From assembly GCA_022457155.1 (NCBI GenBank), contig JAJGOT010000942.1, forward strand, positions 40,001 through 104,000: DNA of 64,000 bases, in the 5' to 3' direction. Numbering within the stretch: position 1 is the first letter of the stretch; each line of letters begins with the position of its first letter. The translations under genes were made by a program, and so were the position numbers. Below, piece by piece: positions 45,486 through 55,735 of the stretch. This DNA is from Cladopsammia gracilis. Its lineage: Eukaryota; Cnidaria; Anthozoa; Scleractinia; Dendrophylliidae. The notes beneath the pieces were generated by a model. The model saw nothing but the letters and a program-made list of their open reading frames with translations. It was not told the DNA's origin and ran no database searches.

Positions 45486-46142
45486 CTGTTTTTCAACATT
45501 TTTCTTTATGACCTTTTTTATGTTACCAAGAGAGCGAAATTGTCAAACTATGCTGATGATAACCGAATCTATTTTAGTGATCGTGATCCGCAAGATGTGA
45601 AGTCTGTGATTAATGATGAACTCGTTGTTGCGAGTAAGTGGTTTGATGACAATAAGCTTGTACTCAATCCTACTAAATGTAAAGCCCTAGTTCTATCGAA
45701 AAAGCACCATTTTAATTTGAACTTCAATATTAATGATGTACTAATTCCCTGTGTTGATCACCTCGAACTTTTGGGTGTTGTTATTGATGACTCTCTACAC
45801 TTTGATAAACATATAACTAAGATCGCCAACAAAGTAGGAAAACAATTGGATGTTTTATGTAGGTTTAAAAAGATGCTCTCTTTTTCAACAAAAATGTGCC
45901 TGTATAATTCATTCATCATTTCCTATTTTACTTATTGCTCCACCGTCTGGCATAATTGTCTGAAGTCTGACAGCCAAAAGCTCGATAAATTAAATAAGAG
46001 AGCTCTTGGGTATATTTATAATGACCGATCGCCTTTAAATGCTGGAGAATTAACTAAACGGACTGGCTACACTCTAGCTGATAGACGTATACAATACATG
46101 TCAATCTTAGTTTTTAAAGCTGTTAACAATCTTCTTCCTTAA
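45486..46142 (+). pseudogene. Non-LTR reverse transcriptase fragment with YADD box
   Basis: A single open frame from ~45486 (LFFNIFLYDLFYV) through SNYADDNRIYFSDRDPQDV, the metal-binding YADD box of the RT palm. Then KWFDDNKLVLNPTKCKALVL, HLELLGVVIDDSLHFDKHI, and FIISYFTYCSTVWHNC. It ends at a stop in VNNLLP. It is 5'-truncated just before the palm and 3'-truncated after the thumb. CR1/L2/jockey-group by block order. Unusually, this fragment is uninterrupted for ~219 codons, so it is fairly young. Confidence 0.9.
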
Positions 46143-47425
46143 AAAGACTTGTTTATTATCCGTGGTCATTGTGTAAAGTATTACCCAATAATGTGTTAAC
46201 TTTATTAAAATAGCTAAATACAGTTACGAAATTCTGATATGTTTAGTAGCCACATTTATTTGAAGTTTGTCCCCTTTGAATGTAGTAAGAACAAAACAAT
46301 TTTATCTCTCAACAGGAACAATGAATCAAATGGACCCTAACATGATATCAAGAAAATTTTACCGAGCTGATGATATGTCCGTGTATTAAAAATATGATAA
46401 TATGCTGATACAAAATATGAAATGAATCTCTGTGATGAATATATTATCAATGTGCCAGCCGGCGATAACAAACTTTTATTAATCTCCACCACAAACGCTG
46501 CAGTTTGGCTCCACAGTCCACATTATGTACTTTTGGACACTTTGTATTAACGCGAACACTGTCAATTTCGTCATAAAATAGCATTTACAGATTTACAGTT
46601 CTTATTATTTTGATTATAAACATTTTGATGCTGTAAAAAGAAAAAAAAACCGGATAGTTAGGAAAGTTTTTGAAATACCAAATTTGATAATATTGACTAA
46701 AACGCGCAAACTCGTGAGTGCATGTTTGACAAATACCCTTTCTTCTTCCTCCCTAATTTTTAGGACCGTTTCTCCCTTCTCCCTAATTTTTTTGGGCCGT
46801 TTCTTCCTCCTCCGTAATGTTTACCCTTTCTCCACGTGTTTGGTTAAGTAAGTGCCTTGAAGCTTTAGTTGTTATGTAACAATACATTTCAGAATTTCCT
46901 ACAATAAGATTAATTGTCAAAAGAGGTTATTTCTCTCCCAATCCCTGATTAAAATTAATGAATAAACCCACTGTCCGCAACATTGAAAATGTACCTTCCG
47001 AACCTTACCTATAACTGATATTCATCAACTTTAAGCTGTGGATCAATGTGGTGGTAGGCGGCCTTAGTAACTGGTTCTTATCCTCATCTCAGTCGTTTTG
47101 ATTGAACCTTAACATTCGTAACAGACCGTAACAGAAAGTAAAGTTGCCTCTTTTTGTTAAAAATAGTCATGGTACCTGGCAGGTGCTCTCACTTGCCTAC
47201 TGCAACGCGTGTTTGTAGGAATGTTGCAAAGACCAATTTGCTCCGTAAGCTCGTTATCACTATCATTATCTCCATTAGTTCCAAGGCCATTGTTGTCTTC
47301 ATATTCTTGTTTATGAAGATTAAGTATTAAATTAGTTATGAAACATACATTTTAGAAATGTATGCCGATATTCATTTTAGGCTATTTACGGCCCCATTTG
47401 GATAAGTATTGAAGACGCCCCCCTC
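46143..47425. other. Intergenic, no gene seen
   Basis: At 46740-46830 a TTTTTAGGACCGTTTCT-type pyrimidine-rich phrase repeats twice and is related to 44235-44300. Otherwise AT-rich without recognisable features. Confidence 0.4.
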
Positions 47426-47447
47426 GGGGGGGGGGGGGGGGGGGGGG
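47426..47447 (+). repeat. 22-G homopolymer
   Basis: Preceded by CGCCCCCCTC, giving a C-run/G-run inverted structure. Length is likely unreliable in sequencing. It encodes poly-Pro in the reverse frame 47382-47651, which is therefore suspect. Confidence 0.9.
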
Positions 47448-48025
47448 TCTTCCATATAAAAATGACGGGAGTGCTCGTCGAAAATTTTTGGGATCAACCC
47501 CCAGTTCCTGGAAAACCGATAAGTAATAGTAATTGGACCGAGTGGAGTAAAATTCAGGGAGCAATCGGGCGAGTAATTTCAAATCGGCCGAACGCGTAGC
47601 GCGAGGACGATTCGAAATTAAAAGCGCGATTCCCCTTGAATTGTACGACACGAAGTTCGATTAATATTTAAAGTTATATTCCAATCACACTGAAACGATT
47701 ATAAAATATTTTGTAACTAATCTAAATAATCACAAAACACAGAATAGGAGCGGGCATCTCGTTTATTGATGAAGCGAGCGTAAAGCGTTACTAAAAACAG
47801 CAGTACAGTTTTACAAACTCAGAGAAAATTACAACAGTAAACAAAATAAAAAAACTAGGGTTGAAAGAGATGCATCGAATGTCTCTTGCATTACTTTACA
47901 AACCTTAAATTGTGTACTTGCCCCTTGAGACACCTTACAAGCACGCCTTAAATGCTTCAGTAGTATTATCCAACCAAATTAACGTATTCTTGTGAAACTA
48001 ACAAAACGTTACAAAATATATTTAA

Positions 48026-48283
48026 TGTTACATGGGACGATTCGCAACGACGATTTTTCGGGCAACAATGTTGCGCTAAACTAAAAGTTGACGCCGTGTA
48101 ACATGCGTGGGCGGACGATGTTCTTCTAAATTTTTGCGTTGCGAGTTTTTGAAGCTGATTCAAAACCTCGCATCGCAAAAATTGCGAAGAAAATCGTCCG
48201 TGCACCCATGTTATACGGCGTCAACTTTTAGCGCAACATTGTTGCCCATAAAATCGTCGTTGCGAATCGTCCCGTGTAACATC
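48026..48283. mobile_element. ~258-bp MITE with ~110-bp arms
   Basis: ATGTTACATGGGACGATTCG... pairs with ...CGAATCGTCCCGTGTAACAT. Inner arms GGCAACAATGTTGCGCTAAA and GTTGACGCCGTGTAACATG also pair. The two small antisense open frames over it are by-products of the palindrome. Confidence 0.85.
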
Positions 48284-48527
48284 ACCTTAAGGAGGGTAGA
48301 AAAGGTTTTCAGCTGCTTGCGCGCGCGACGTGCACTCGTCATGCATTGACGCACGCTTCACCTGATTTTCCTATCAAAAAGTAGCGCGCGCAGCTCACCG
48401 GAAATTAAAATACTGCATAAAATCGCGCGAACCGGAAATAATTCGTGCATAAAATATCCCTTTTATCTCGAAAGTTTGTTCAGTGACCTATCCTGATTTT
48501 CTGTATACAAGCAGTATTTGGTATTCC

Positions 48528-48570
48528 CTATATATTTTTTTCTCAAAAGTTTGAGAAAAAAAATATATAG
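48528..48570. repeat. AT-rich hairpin with 20-bp arms
   Basis: CTATATATTTTTTTCTCAAA pairs with TTTGAGAAAAAAAATATATAG (one bulge), loop AG-like. Confidence 0.8.
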
Positions 48571-49104
48571 CGGAATATTTTTTCTTATCTGACAACAACC
48601 TTTTTGGAAATAACTTGATTTCCACTAGATAGATTTTTGCCATAGCGCCAAAAAGAAAAGAAAAAAACAGTTTGGGTGACCGTTACATAATAGGAAGCGA
48701 TTTTCTAAATTTACCGACCAACCGACGAGGTTGCCCTTACCATTTAGATATTTCATTTCCCCATCCTGGTATCCAGACGTCCGTAAACTCGATTTATCGA
48801 TTTGAATTTTGGAGTATTTCTTGGTGTTGCTGAAACTATTGTTGGTTAGCTGTTGTGTTGTCAGGTGTTGGTATTGTTCAGTGTCTTTTGTGTTACGTCA
48901 TTTGGTGATCACAACTTCCGCAACACCACGATACTGCCGAAGTTTTTTAAATTCAAATGGTAAGGAAATTTCCAAGGTTCCATTCCGAAACGGAAAAATA
49001 GGACTGCCTCTGGAGGTATTCCACAATTTCCATACGGATTTCCCGGAAATTGTCTGATCCATTTGACGGATTTTTGCCGAAATGTTAAGCACCCTGAGTA
49101 CGAG

Positions 49105-49350
49105 TCTGATCACAGGCAGCCCAAGCTCAAGTGATGTTTAAACGTCGTGGTAATTGTTGCATAATCGCGAAATTATAAGGATTTGTATGCGGAAAATTCA
49201 CTTCGAATTTGAGCATAAAATAAGGAACCATATTTGAATAAAACTGGCTCACCTGAACTTCTTTGTGTATTTACTTGTGTTTTGAGTGGTTGCGACGTTT
49301 AAATTACAACGTGTTAACATTGCTTGAGCTTGGGCTACCTGTGGTCTGAT
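49105..49350. mobile_element. ~245-bp foldback MITE upstream of the glycosyltransferase-like gene
   Basis: CACAGGCAGCCCAAGCTCAAG near 49111-49131 and its near reverse complement CTTGAGCTTGGGCTACCTGTG at 49323-49343. It ends ~50 bp before the ATG of the next gene, so it may supply 5' UTR or promoter sequence. Confidence 0.65.
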
Positions 49351-49402
49351 AAAACACAACTGCTTTTCCGGAAACGGCGAGTCATCGCACGTTTTTACAA
49401 GC

Positions 49403-50590
49403 ATGCGGTTGCGTTGCTCTTATGTCTATCTTTTGGTCGTAGGCTGCATTTTTACCATCGGCAGTATCATCTTTATGAGCCAAACATTTCGTGAAAGAAA
49501 GGCTTTTCACAATGAAAGCTATACAACGTATGCTCGATTTGGCGGTGAAACTGAAAGGTCTACAATATCCTCGGCGAAAGATTGGTCAACTTCAAATGCT
49601 CGATTTGGCCGTGAAAATGAAAGGTCTACAAAATCCTCGGCGAAAGATTTGCCAACTTCCAAGCCATTTATTTACCTTACACAAACCGAGCAATGTCTTC
49701 CTTTAAACCTGGCAAATTCGATAGGCAACATAACCTGCAATTGCGATGTTATAGTGCTAAGTTATCAAGCGGAGTGTAACACGACCATCGACACAGCGCC
49801 ATCTCACGTGGCCTATATGTTTGGTCCGCGAACTACTTGGAACACAGGACGAAATGCTCTCTACTTTACCGCACTAAAGAGAACACAAGGTTACCATTAT
49901 TATATATTTTTGGATGACGACACGAACTTAATCTTTAACGAATTTGCTCCGCCAGAAATGAAGACAATTCAACCGTTTAGAATCATTCAAGAATGGCTGT
50001 TTGATTACGAACCCGTTGTGGGTGTGCTAGATTTAATTGAACATCATGGTGTAAAGTGGACTTTGGAAAGAAGAAAGCAGTTGTGCGGCATTTATAATAC
50101 ATCGCTAGTTCTTCCCGTGGTATGGTTCGATGCAATCTTTCAGGCCTTTCATTATAGGGCTATCGTTCACATTTTACCATATAGCACAGACTATGACAAA
50201 GAGTCTTGGTGGTTGTCACAATTGCGCGTCCTTTCCGCTGTTGAACTGCAATTCCGCGGCCAAGCTCTGTTGTTTGCAGCTGTGACGGCTAACAACCCTA
50301 AACATCGCGACTACCCGCGGGCTATGGAACAATATGACGCGGCATTTCGAAAATATATTGAGGAAATTCAACACGAAGCACCGACGCCTTATCAAAACCA
50401 CAGTATCTTCGAGAACTTCAAAGAGAACCCAACACAATACACCTCAACTTCGTCAACGTACTGTATGAATGTAACCCGTCACCTTCCGATTGTGCCATAC
50501 GCACATTTTGACCGAAGAACCTATCCAACAAGTGATCTGTTGGGGCGAGTTGCTTTAGTTCAGTTACATGATCATGTAGGCGCCGGTTGA
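49403..50590 (+). CDS. Type II membrane glycosyltransferase-like protein (395 residues)
   Basis: A single long frame from ATG 49403 to TGA 50588-50590. Residues ~8-27 (YVYLLVVGCIFTIGSIIFMS) form one hydrophobic helix after a short basic N-terminus, giving a type II Golgi-type anchor. Residues ~43-86 are two 22-residue tandem repeats (ARFG-E-ERST-SSAKD). The luminal domain has FLDDDTNL at Asp171-173, like the DxD nucleotide-sugar/Mn site of GT-A glycosyltransferases, plus several N-glycosylation sequons (NITC, NTS, NHS, NVT) and paired Cys (NITCNCD). The specificity is not assignable. It may be longer: see 50637-50855. A MITE lies just upstream. This is the only long intact host-like frame in the window. 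Confidence 0.7.
   Translation: MRLRCSYVYLLVVGCIFTIGSIIFMSQTFRERKAFHNESYTTYARFGGETERSTISSAKDWSTSNARFGRENERSTKSSAKDLPTSKPFIYLTQTEQCLPLNLANSIGNITCNCDVIVLSYQAECNTTIDTAPSHVAYMFGPRTTWNTGRNALYFTALKRTQGYHYYIFLDDDTNLIFNEFAPPEMKTIQPFRIIQEWLFDYEPVVGVLDLIEHHGVKWTLERRKQLCGIYNTSLVLPVVWFDAIFQAFHYRAIVHILPYSTDYDKESWWLSQLRVLSAVELQFRGQALLFAAVTANNPKHRDYPRAMEQYDAAFRKYIEEIQHEAPTPYQNHSIFENFKENPTQYTSTSSTYCMNVTRHLPIVPYAHFDRRTYPTSDLLGRVALVQLHDHVGAG
49530..49661 (+). repeat. In-frame 66-bp tandem duplication in the glycosyltransferase-like stem
   Basis: ATGCTCGATTTGGC starts at 49530 and 49596, each unit 66 bp (22 codons), with ~8 differences. It lies in the stem between the membrane anchor and catalytic domain, where length change is tolerated. 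Confidence 0.9.
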
Positions 50591-50636
50591 CAGGTCAGAC
50601 GTTAGCTGACACACGCAATTGTTTTCATCCTCCCAG

Positions 50637-50855
50637 CTTTTTGATGAATTATCTAAGCTATTAAAATATATCGAGCTCAACGAAAGCAAAATTGGCACCT
50701 CCAAGTACCTGATCAACTGTAGCATGCTGTTGGAGGTCGAAGTTTATTACCCTGATCACCCTACTGATCTTGCGAATCATTCGTGGAATCGAGTTATCAC
50801 AAAGTTTTCTTCTTCATTGCGTGATCACTGTATGAATTTCACAATCATGCAATGA
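50637..50855 (+). CDS. Possible second exon or alternative C-terminus of the glycosyltransferase-like gene
   Basis: After TCCTCCCAG (50628-50636) the sequence is open for 72 codons (LFDELSKLLKYIELNESKIG ... DHCMNFTIMQ, stop 50853). A donor GTAGGC at 50576 would remove a 61-nt intron and join it in phase 0 after LVQLHDH, replacing the last three residues of the single-exon form. The added part has sequons and Cys like the luminal domain. The intron would be very short and the donor is not ideal, so a frameshift in a longer single exon is the alternative. Confidence 0.35.
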   Translation, partial: LFDELSKLLKYIELNESKIGTSKYLINCSMLLEVEVYYPDHPTDLANHSWNRVITKFSSSLRDHCMNFTIMQ

Positions 50856-50991
50856 TAAAAATTTCCATTCCGAATTTTGTTGTATTTTATCGATGTATTT
50901 TGGTCTTATTGCCACAATTGAAGGGACTCCAGTAAATCGGGTATATACTTCATTGTAACACACCATATAGGGATCCTATCATATAGGGATC

Positions 50992-51091
50992 CTAAAAACT
51001 CATTTTAAAATGGTTAGCTTTTATTTACTGTTATGGGTAGTGATATCCATAACAGTAAATAAAAGCTAACCATTTTAAAATGAGTTTTTAG
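50992..51091. repeat. Perfect 45-bp-arm hairpin
   Basis: CTAAAAACTCATTTTAAAAT...TTACTGTTATGG (50992-51036), 10-nt spacer, then the exact reverse complement (51047-51091). ATAGGGATCCT occurs twice just before it. No mismatch, so either very recent or maintained. Confidence 0.95.
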
Positions 51092-51386
51092 CCCTAAGTA
51101 AGTGCCGGATTCTTTGACGTGCATAAATTAAAACTACCATGAAGTATATACCGTAAATCGAATTCGCTTTTGCTCAGAACTGCATGAAATAATTCTTTAT
51201 TATGATAATGATGATAACAACGCATCCATTCCAGAAATGACATTGATCTAAGCTACTAGATATAAGATTACTTGTCAGGACATGCGCAACGTTTTGGCGG
51301 TTAATCGAAATCTCGACCATTGCGTTTTTCTTCAGTGTGCAATATTGAAGGCAGCTAGCTGAGTCATACATTCCCTCGTCGAAACC

Positions 51387-51624
51387 ATGGCAGATCTTGC
51401 TACAATTGCGAACGATTTGAATCAGCTCCACGAAAGTCATATCGAGGAAAAATCAAATGAAGGTCCTCGTTCGCCGTTGGGTGTGAAGTCCATACCAAAA
51501 TTTGTACTTGTATTTTGGATCGAAACGAAGAAATTCATGGCCCCCTCAAAAATCCCCAAAGATTCCAGGGACGAACAAAAAATTACTAAAATCAAAGCCG
51601 AAGGAAATTGCTTCAGATTAGCGG
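51387..51624 (+). CDS. Candidate first coding exon with strong Kozak; end resembles an OTU-protease start
   Basis: GAAACCATGG gives an optimal start context. Open for 79 codons plus one base to GCG|GTAAGT at 51624/51625. Text MADLATIANDLNQLHESHIE..., ending KITKIKAEGNCFRLA. Known OTU peptidases have D-G-N-C-F/L-F-R; here EGNCFRLA is similar, with Glu for Asp. If real, the intron contains a hairpin and a Crypton fragment, and the catalytic His exon would be further right. Continuing into 51984 in the required phase gives a stop after ~38 codons, so that is probably not the partner. Confidence 0.35.
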
Positions 51625-51756
51625 TAAGTGTAACCACAACAGCAAACAAAAATTTATTAGATAAATTAAACTTAAATACAGTTGTCCTGCAAATTAGCAA
51701 AAACGCTATTCGAGGCATGGGAAAGTAATGTAATTAAAATAATGAAAGTAAGTGAT

Positions 51757-51856
51757 AGATACAATATGAGCGGGAGATCTGTATGGGTATTTACAATGGC
51801 GAGCCGAAGGCGAGCCATTGTAAATCCCATACAGATCGGACGCGAATATTGTATCT
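51757..51856. repeat. Long hairpin just upstream of a Crypton fragment
   Basis: AGATACAATAT...GATCTGTATGGG..TTTACAATGGC pairs with GCCATTGTAAATCCCATACA...ATATTGTATCT over ~48 nt. It has the same architecture as the hairpins at 30731, 33203, 61632 and 62785. Confidence 0.85.
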
Positions 51857-51992
51857 GACTTGTGAAATGAATATCATACAAAGTGTGAAGAATGTTGTTT
51901 ACATTCAATTTGATTGGCTGTTATATGAATGAAGTTAATCCGATGAACGCAAAGGGATTAGCATAACATTTATTTCGTTTCAGAAGAGCGAA

Positions 51993-52358
51993 ATGGCGTC
52001 CACGCGCTTTCGTCCTCCGAAAGGTTTATCGGAAGAAAGTTCTCTGCTCAAAGATGTGACTCCCCAAAACACTTAAAAAATCACGAAGTGGGCCGTTAAA
52101 ATATTTGAACAGTGGCAGCAGGCAAGAGCTACCAAAAAACCCAAAAAAGGAACTGTAGCCTTGGAGGCGAGAAACTGCAGGGTGGAAAACGTTCAAGAAT
52201 TAAGCTGCAAGCTGGAGGTTATGACAGCGCAAACAGTAAACTTCTGGCTTAGTAAATTTATTGGCGAAGTAACAAATCAATGCGGCGGTCGATATCCCCC
52301 GAAAATGCTCCATTTACTGGCCTGTGGCATAAATCGTTATTTAGATACAGAATACTAA
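51993..52358 (+). pseudogene. Crypton/ZMYM-type N-terminal fragment
   Basis: ATG 51993 reads MASTRFRPPKGLSEESSLLK and DVTPQNT, then an in-frame TAA (~52074), then KITKWAVKIFEQWQQARATK, MTAQTVNFWLSKFIGEVTNQ, GGRYPPKMLHLLACGINRYL and a stop at 52358. The WLSKFxxEV...YPPxxLxxxxCGxxRYL block is the N-terminal DNA-binding-like part of DUF3504/ZMYM recombinase-derived proteins (recalled). The catalytic domain is missing. Only one internal stop breaks ~120 codons. Confidence 0.7.
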
Positions 52359-52554
52359 TGAAGCTAATTAATATTCTGTATTCATTCATCAACCCCAACA
52401 TTTCCCTGCTACCTATTCAAACCCTCCCTGTGCTTTCAGACAGTTTATATATGTATTGGGATTTACAAAGGTATACATGTGACTTGAATACTGTTGTTGG
52501 ATTGGTCATCACCCTCATGAATTATTAATGAATTTTACAACACAATATAACAAT

Positions 52555-52860
52555 ACATACATACATACTTTATTACCTTTCCCCAAAGGGGCTTTTCGAA
52601 GATAATTAAAACTAACTAACAAGAATAATCGAAAAATAACTAATTACATTATGATCATAAATATAAATCGTATTTACAAATATAAATTGAATTAGTTAAG
52701 TTAAGATTCTAAAAATTCCTTAAGAAGCTTGCGCTTTAAAACTTTCTTAAAAACCGAGACAGATTTACTAAATTTTAAAATAGGGTCCAATGAGTTCCAA
52801 GAAGCAGTTTTAAATAAAGGATAATATTTTCACGCTTAATAAATTTAGATATCAAGTAGT
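52555..52860 (-). pseudogene. CR1/jockey-like LINE 3' end, reverse orientation
   Basis: Minus strand: EYYPLFKTASWNSLDPILKF then SKSVSVFKKVLKRKLLKEFL and stop near 52705, the usual RT C-terminal tail (LWNSLP...SFKKxLK). It is followed by ~150 bp of 3' UTR and a (TATG)n tail with AATAAAG just before it (52551-52575). Confidence 0.7.
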
Positions 52861-53131
52861 CGGGGGCACAGCCTGTCATACACTTAAAGGCCAGGGTGGC
52901 ACTCCGATGGCAATACGGAAGCTGATCTGTAGAGTGTTGCATGTTTGTTTAAAATACGCACTCCAGCTCCATGATAGTTCAGTTTGTAGAACTACCAGAA
53001 CTACTGAATAAATAAGCCAATGAAACTATAAAAGGGAGTGGTTTGTACCCTCAATTATTTACAATTATTGACACTCAGAGAAAATTAAACTTAAGTTGGT
53101 ATAGACATAAATTAACCTATACAACAATAAG

Positions 53132-53228
53132 TATACGTTTAACTAGCCTGCATTGTGGGCGCCGGTTTATTTATAGGGCGACTGATGTCGCCCCATCATT
53201 AAACCGGAGCCTGCAATGCAAACGTTTA
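53132..53228. mobile_element. ~100-bp foldback
   Basis: ACGTTTAACTAGCCTGCATT...CCGGTTTA...GGGCGAC pairs with GTCGCCC...TAAACCGG..CCTGCAATGCAAACGTTTAA with a few mismatches. Confidence 0.65.
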
Positions 53229-54473
53229 ACAGCCTAAATTAGCCTATAACGGAAGCAAGTCCTCGCGTGACAGTGATTTCTAACTTTTTGCAACATTCCT
53301 GTGACAGAAAGCCAAGTGGTCGAGTTTTTAAGGCCAGAAACACTTTCCCTAGATGCGGACTGTTTTTTATTTTGTTGGTGGGTGAGGGGTGGGAGGCATC
53401 CCTTACCAAACCAAATGTATTTTAAAAGTGATTTAAAAGTACTTTTAATGTGTTTGAACGATTTTAACTATATTTTGATTCATCATGGTGTATTTTTATT
53501 ATATTTTAACAAAAATTCTAAAATAGTGGTAAGAGTATATTTAAATGCTATTTAATAAACCGGATAGGGTTTTCCAGTATTTGTAAGCTATTTGTCGCCA
53601 AAACTACATTTCAAATAGAGTATTTGAACACTATTTTGACAACATGACTGCCCAAGTGTTACTTTAAATTGTTTTAAATGACTATTTGAACACTGTTTGG
53701 AAAAGAATCATAAAATGTTGTCGATTTATAATGTAGTCGTAACAAGTAAAAAATAAAAAATACGTTTTAAATATGTTTAAATACTATTTGAAATGGACAT
53801 TCATAACTACGCTTTTAAATAGCTCAAAAATAGTCTGTTTAAAACATGTTTGAAGTTGAATTCATAAGTCAGTGCTATTTGAAAGGCGATTTCAAAATAC
53901 TAAAAGAGGAGCTGTTTCCAAACAGACTTTAAATATACTTTTTTCTTAGTATTTTGAGAGAAAAGCACTTTGTAACAGGTATGTACACAAAAAATAGTTA
54001 AAGTTCACCTCCCCCTCCATAAGTCAGTAAAACTGTTTTAAACGTATTTGTGACAAACTCACAGAAACTAAAAAAAAAAAGAGCTATATCGGTTTTCTTT
54101 TAATTGCAGCAATGAAAACGTTTATTATACGAAAACTTGTTTCTATTCGTTATGGTCGTCTTTGCAAATACAGTTACTTGTTTATCATCATGACAGTATA
54201 TATGGAGGCCGAAGTTAATTATCAACCTGACAAGTGTAGCCGAACGCCGACTTGTGGGCAGGGAATTGAACCTGAAATGGCGCGTCAAAATAAATTTTAT
54301 TTTACATTTATCCCGACATATTCATTTTCTGAAAAGGTATTAACGCAGTAGCTCGCAGTCAAATCGATCTATGGTATAATTCCTCGATTAACACTGGATT
54401 CAGTAATAATATCGATGTGTCCGAATGCGTTGTAGATCGAAGCAGAAATGTTATCGATACGGCAATGTTATTA

Positions 54474-55170
54474 TAGTAGAACCCCACTAACTCGACCTCT
54501 GAAGGGAAACGAAAATCAGTTCGAGTTAGCGGGGGTTCGAGTTAATTATCGGGGTTGGTGAAAAATTTAATTATTTTTGTTAGTTATTAATAATAGTGAC
54601 GATATGTAGCGTGAACATAGTTTTATTATCTACTTAGGTGATAAACATCGCTCAATTTGCGTATGGTAACAAGAAATGCCAACGATTATGACTTCGACCA
54701 AAGTGCAACTTTGACATTTAGGCCTAGGGCAAACGTCGAACTTCACATGTGCCGAATCTAATGCAAATGAGCAAAATCTATTGTTCTTGCTCATTTGCAT
54801 TAGATTCGGCACATGTGAAGTTCGACGTTTGCTCCAGGCCTTAGGTACATGTTTGAAGTTTGTAGTGTAAAGAATGTTAAATACGTGATCAGCCGGAAGT
54901 TACAATCAGATAACAAGCAGCCTATTTTCTTGATACTGTATCTGTATTTTGAGAAGTCATATAACAACGGAGTTCGAGTTATCGGGGGTAAACTTTTGCC
55001 ATGGGAAACGAAAAATAGTTCGAGTTAGCGGGGAATTCGAGTTATCCGAGTTCGAGTTATCCGAGTAAAAATGACTCAAAATAGGGCCAAATCCAAGGAA
55101 ATTGAATTTAGTTCGAGTTAGCCGGCAAGGAGTTCGAGTTATCCGAGTTCGAGTTAGCGGGGTTCTACTG
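54474..55170. mobile_element. ~697-bp pogo/Tc1-like non-autonomous element
   Basis: TAGTAGAACCCCACTAACTC on the left and its near reverse complement GAGTTAGCGGGGTTCTACTG on the right, each next to TA. YAGTAGAACCCC termini with TA duplications are typical of pogo/Tigger-type MITEs (recalled). The motif GTTCGAGTTA(G/T)C recurs inside both ends. Confidence 0.8.
54722..54840. mobile_element. ~118-bp perfect-hairpin MITE nested in the pogo-like element
   Basis: GCAAACGTCGAACTTCACAT...GCAAATGAGCAA pairs exactly with TTGCTCATTTGCATTAGATT...GACGTTTGC, ~50-bp arms, flanked by AGGCCT-type ends. It is the third nesting level in this locus. Confidence 0.85.
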
Positions 55171-55549
55171 TATTATTATTCTGCGAAATGCAAATACCTG
55201 AGTGACCTCGGCGTATGTTGTATTCTATTCTGCTCTATAAAGCTTGTGTTTAGAGAAGCGATGTCTATCGCTCGTATATATTTAGCTTTATGTGAGAGTA
55301 CATATTTGTAAACAGACAATTTATGGAGCGTTCCGCAAAGGAAACATTAAATTATACAGGAATGATGATTACAGTTAAGTCTCTTCTTAAGAATTAGAAG
55401 CCATACCTTATATCTGTTTTATGAGCGCCCTATTATCCTGTACTTTTTCACTTGAAGAACGACGAATTCAGTCCTTAAGCCTTATAAAATTCCCGCTCAA
55501 TTTATGTGCTCTTGCGCGCCAACCTAGCGTCACATATCACGTGAGCACA

Positions 55550-55735
55550 AACAAAGGCCCTTTGAATTTTGTGCGCGGCCATTATAGCAACCGTTTGGAG
55601 ATTGATTTTATGGACGCTGTTTTATCCAAGAATAAGCTTATCGACAATTTATCAGCAGAAGAGATTAATATCTGACACGACAGTCTATATCGGGACGTTT
55701 CAAATGTGACTACGGTCTTTTTTTCATCTTTTTAA
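55550..55735 (+). repeat. Coding-like repeat, second copy
   Basis: NRLEIDFMDAVLSKNKLIDN then LSAEEINI, TGA, HDSLYRDV. Partner of 28506-28680, same frame and same stop. Confidence 0.6.

Larger units (their letters stand above)
53405..55440 (+). repeat. Dispersed repeat, copy B
   Basis: Collinear with 15600-16970. It is longer because of a pogo-like insertion (54474-55170) and ~170 bp (54303-54473) absent from copy A. It runs on into the coding-like repeat at 55550-55735. Confidence 0.8.

Noticed and set aside
47382..47651. Reverse-strand frame with a poly-Pro run
   Set aside because: It spans a 22-G homopolymer of uncertain length and has no other support.
48107..48349. Paired open frames on both strands around 48.0-48.3 kb
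   Set aside because: They mirror each other because the DNA is a palindromic MITE.
51984..52100. Second exon joined to 51387-51624 at the TTTCAG acceptor
   Set aside because: The joined frame stops after ~38 codons and differs from the Crypton frame that clearly was coding there.
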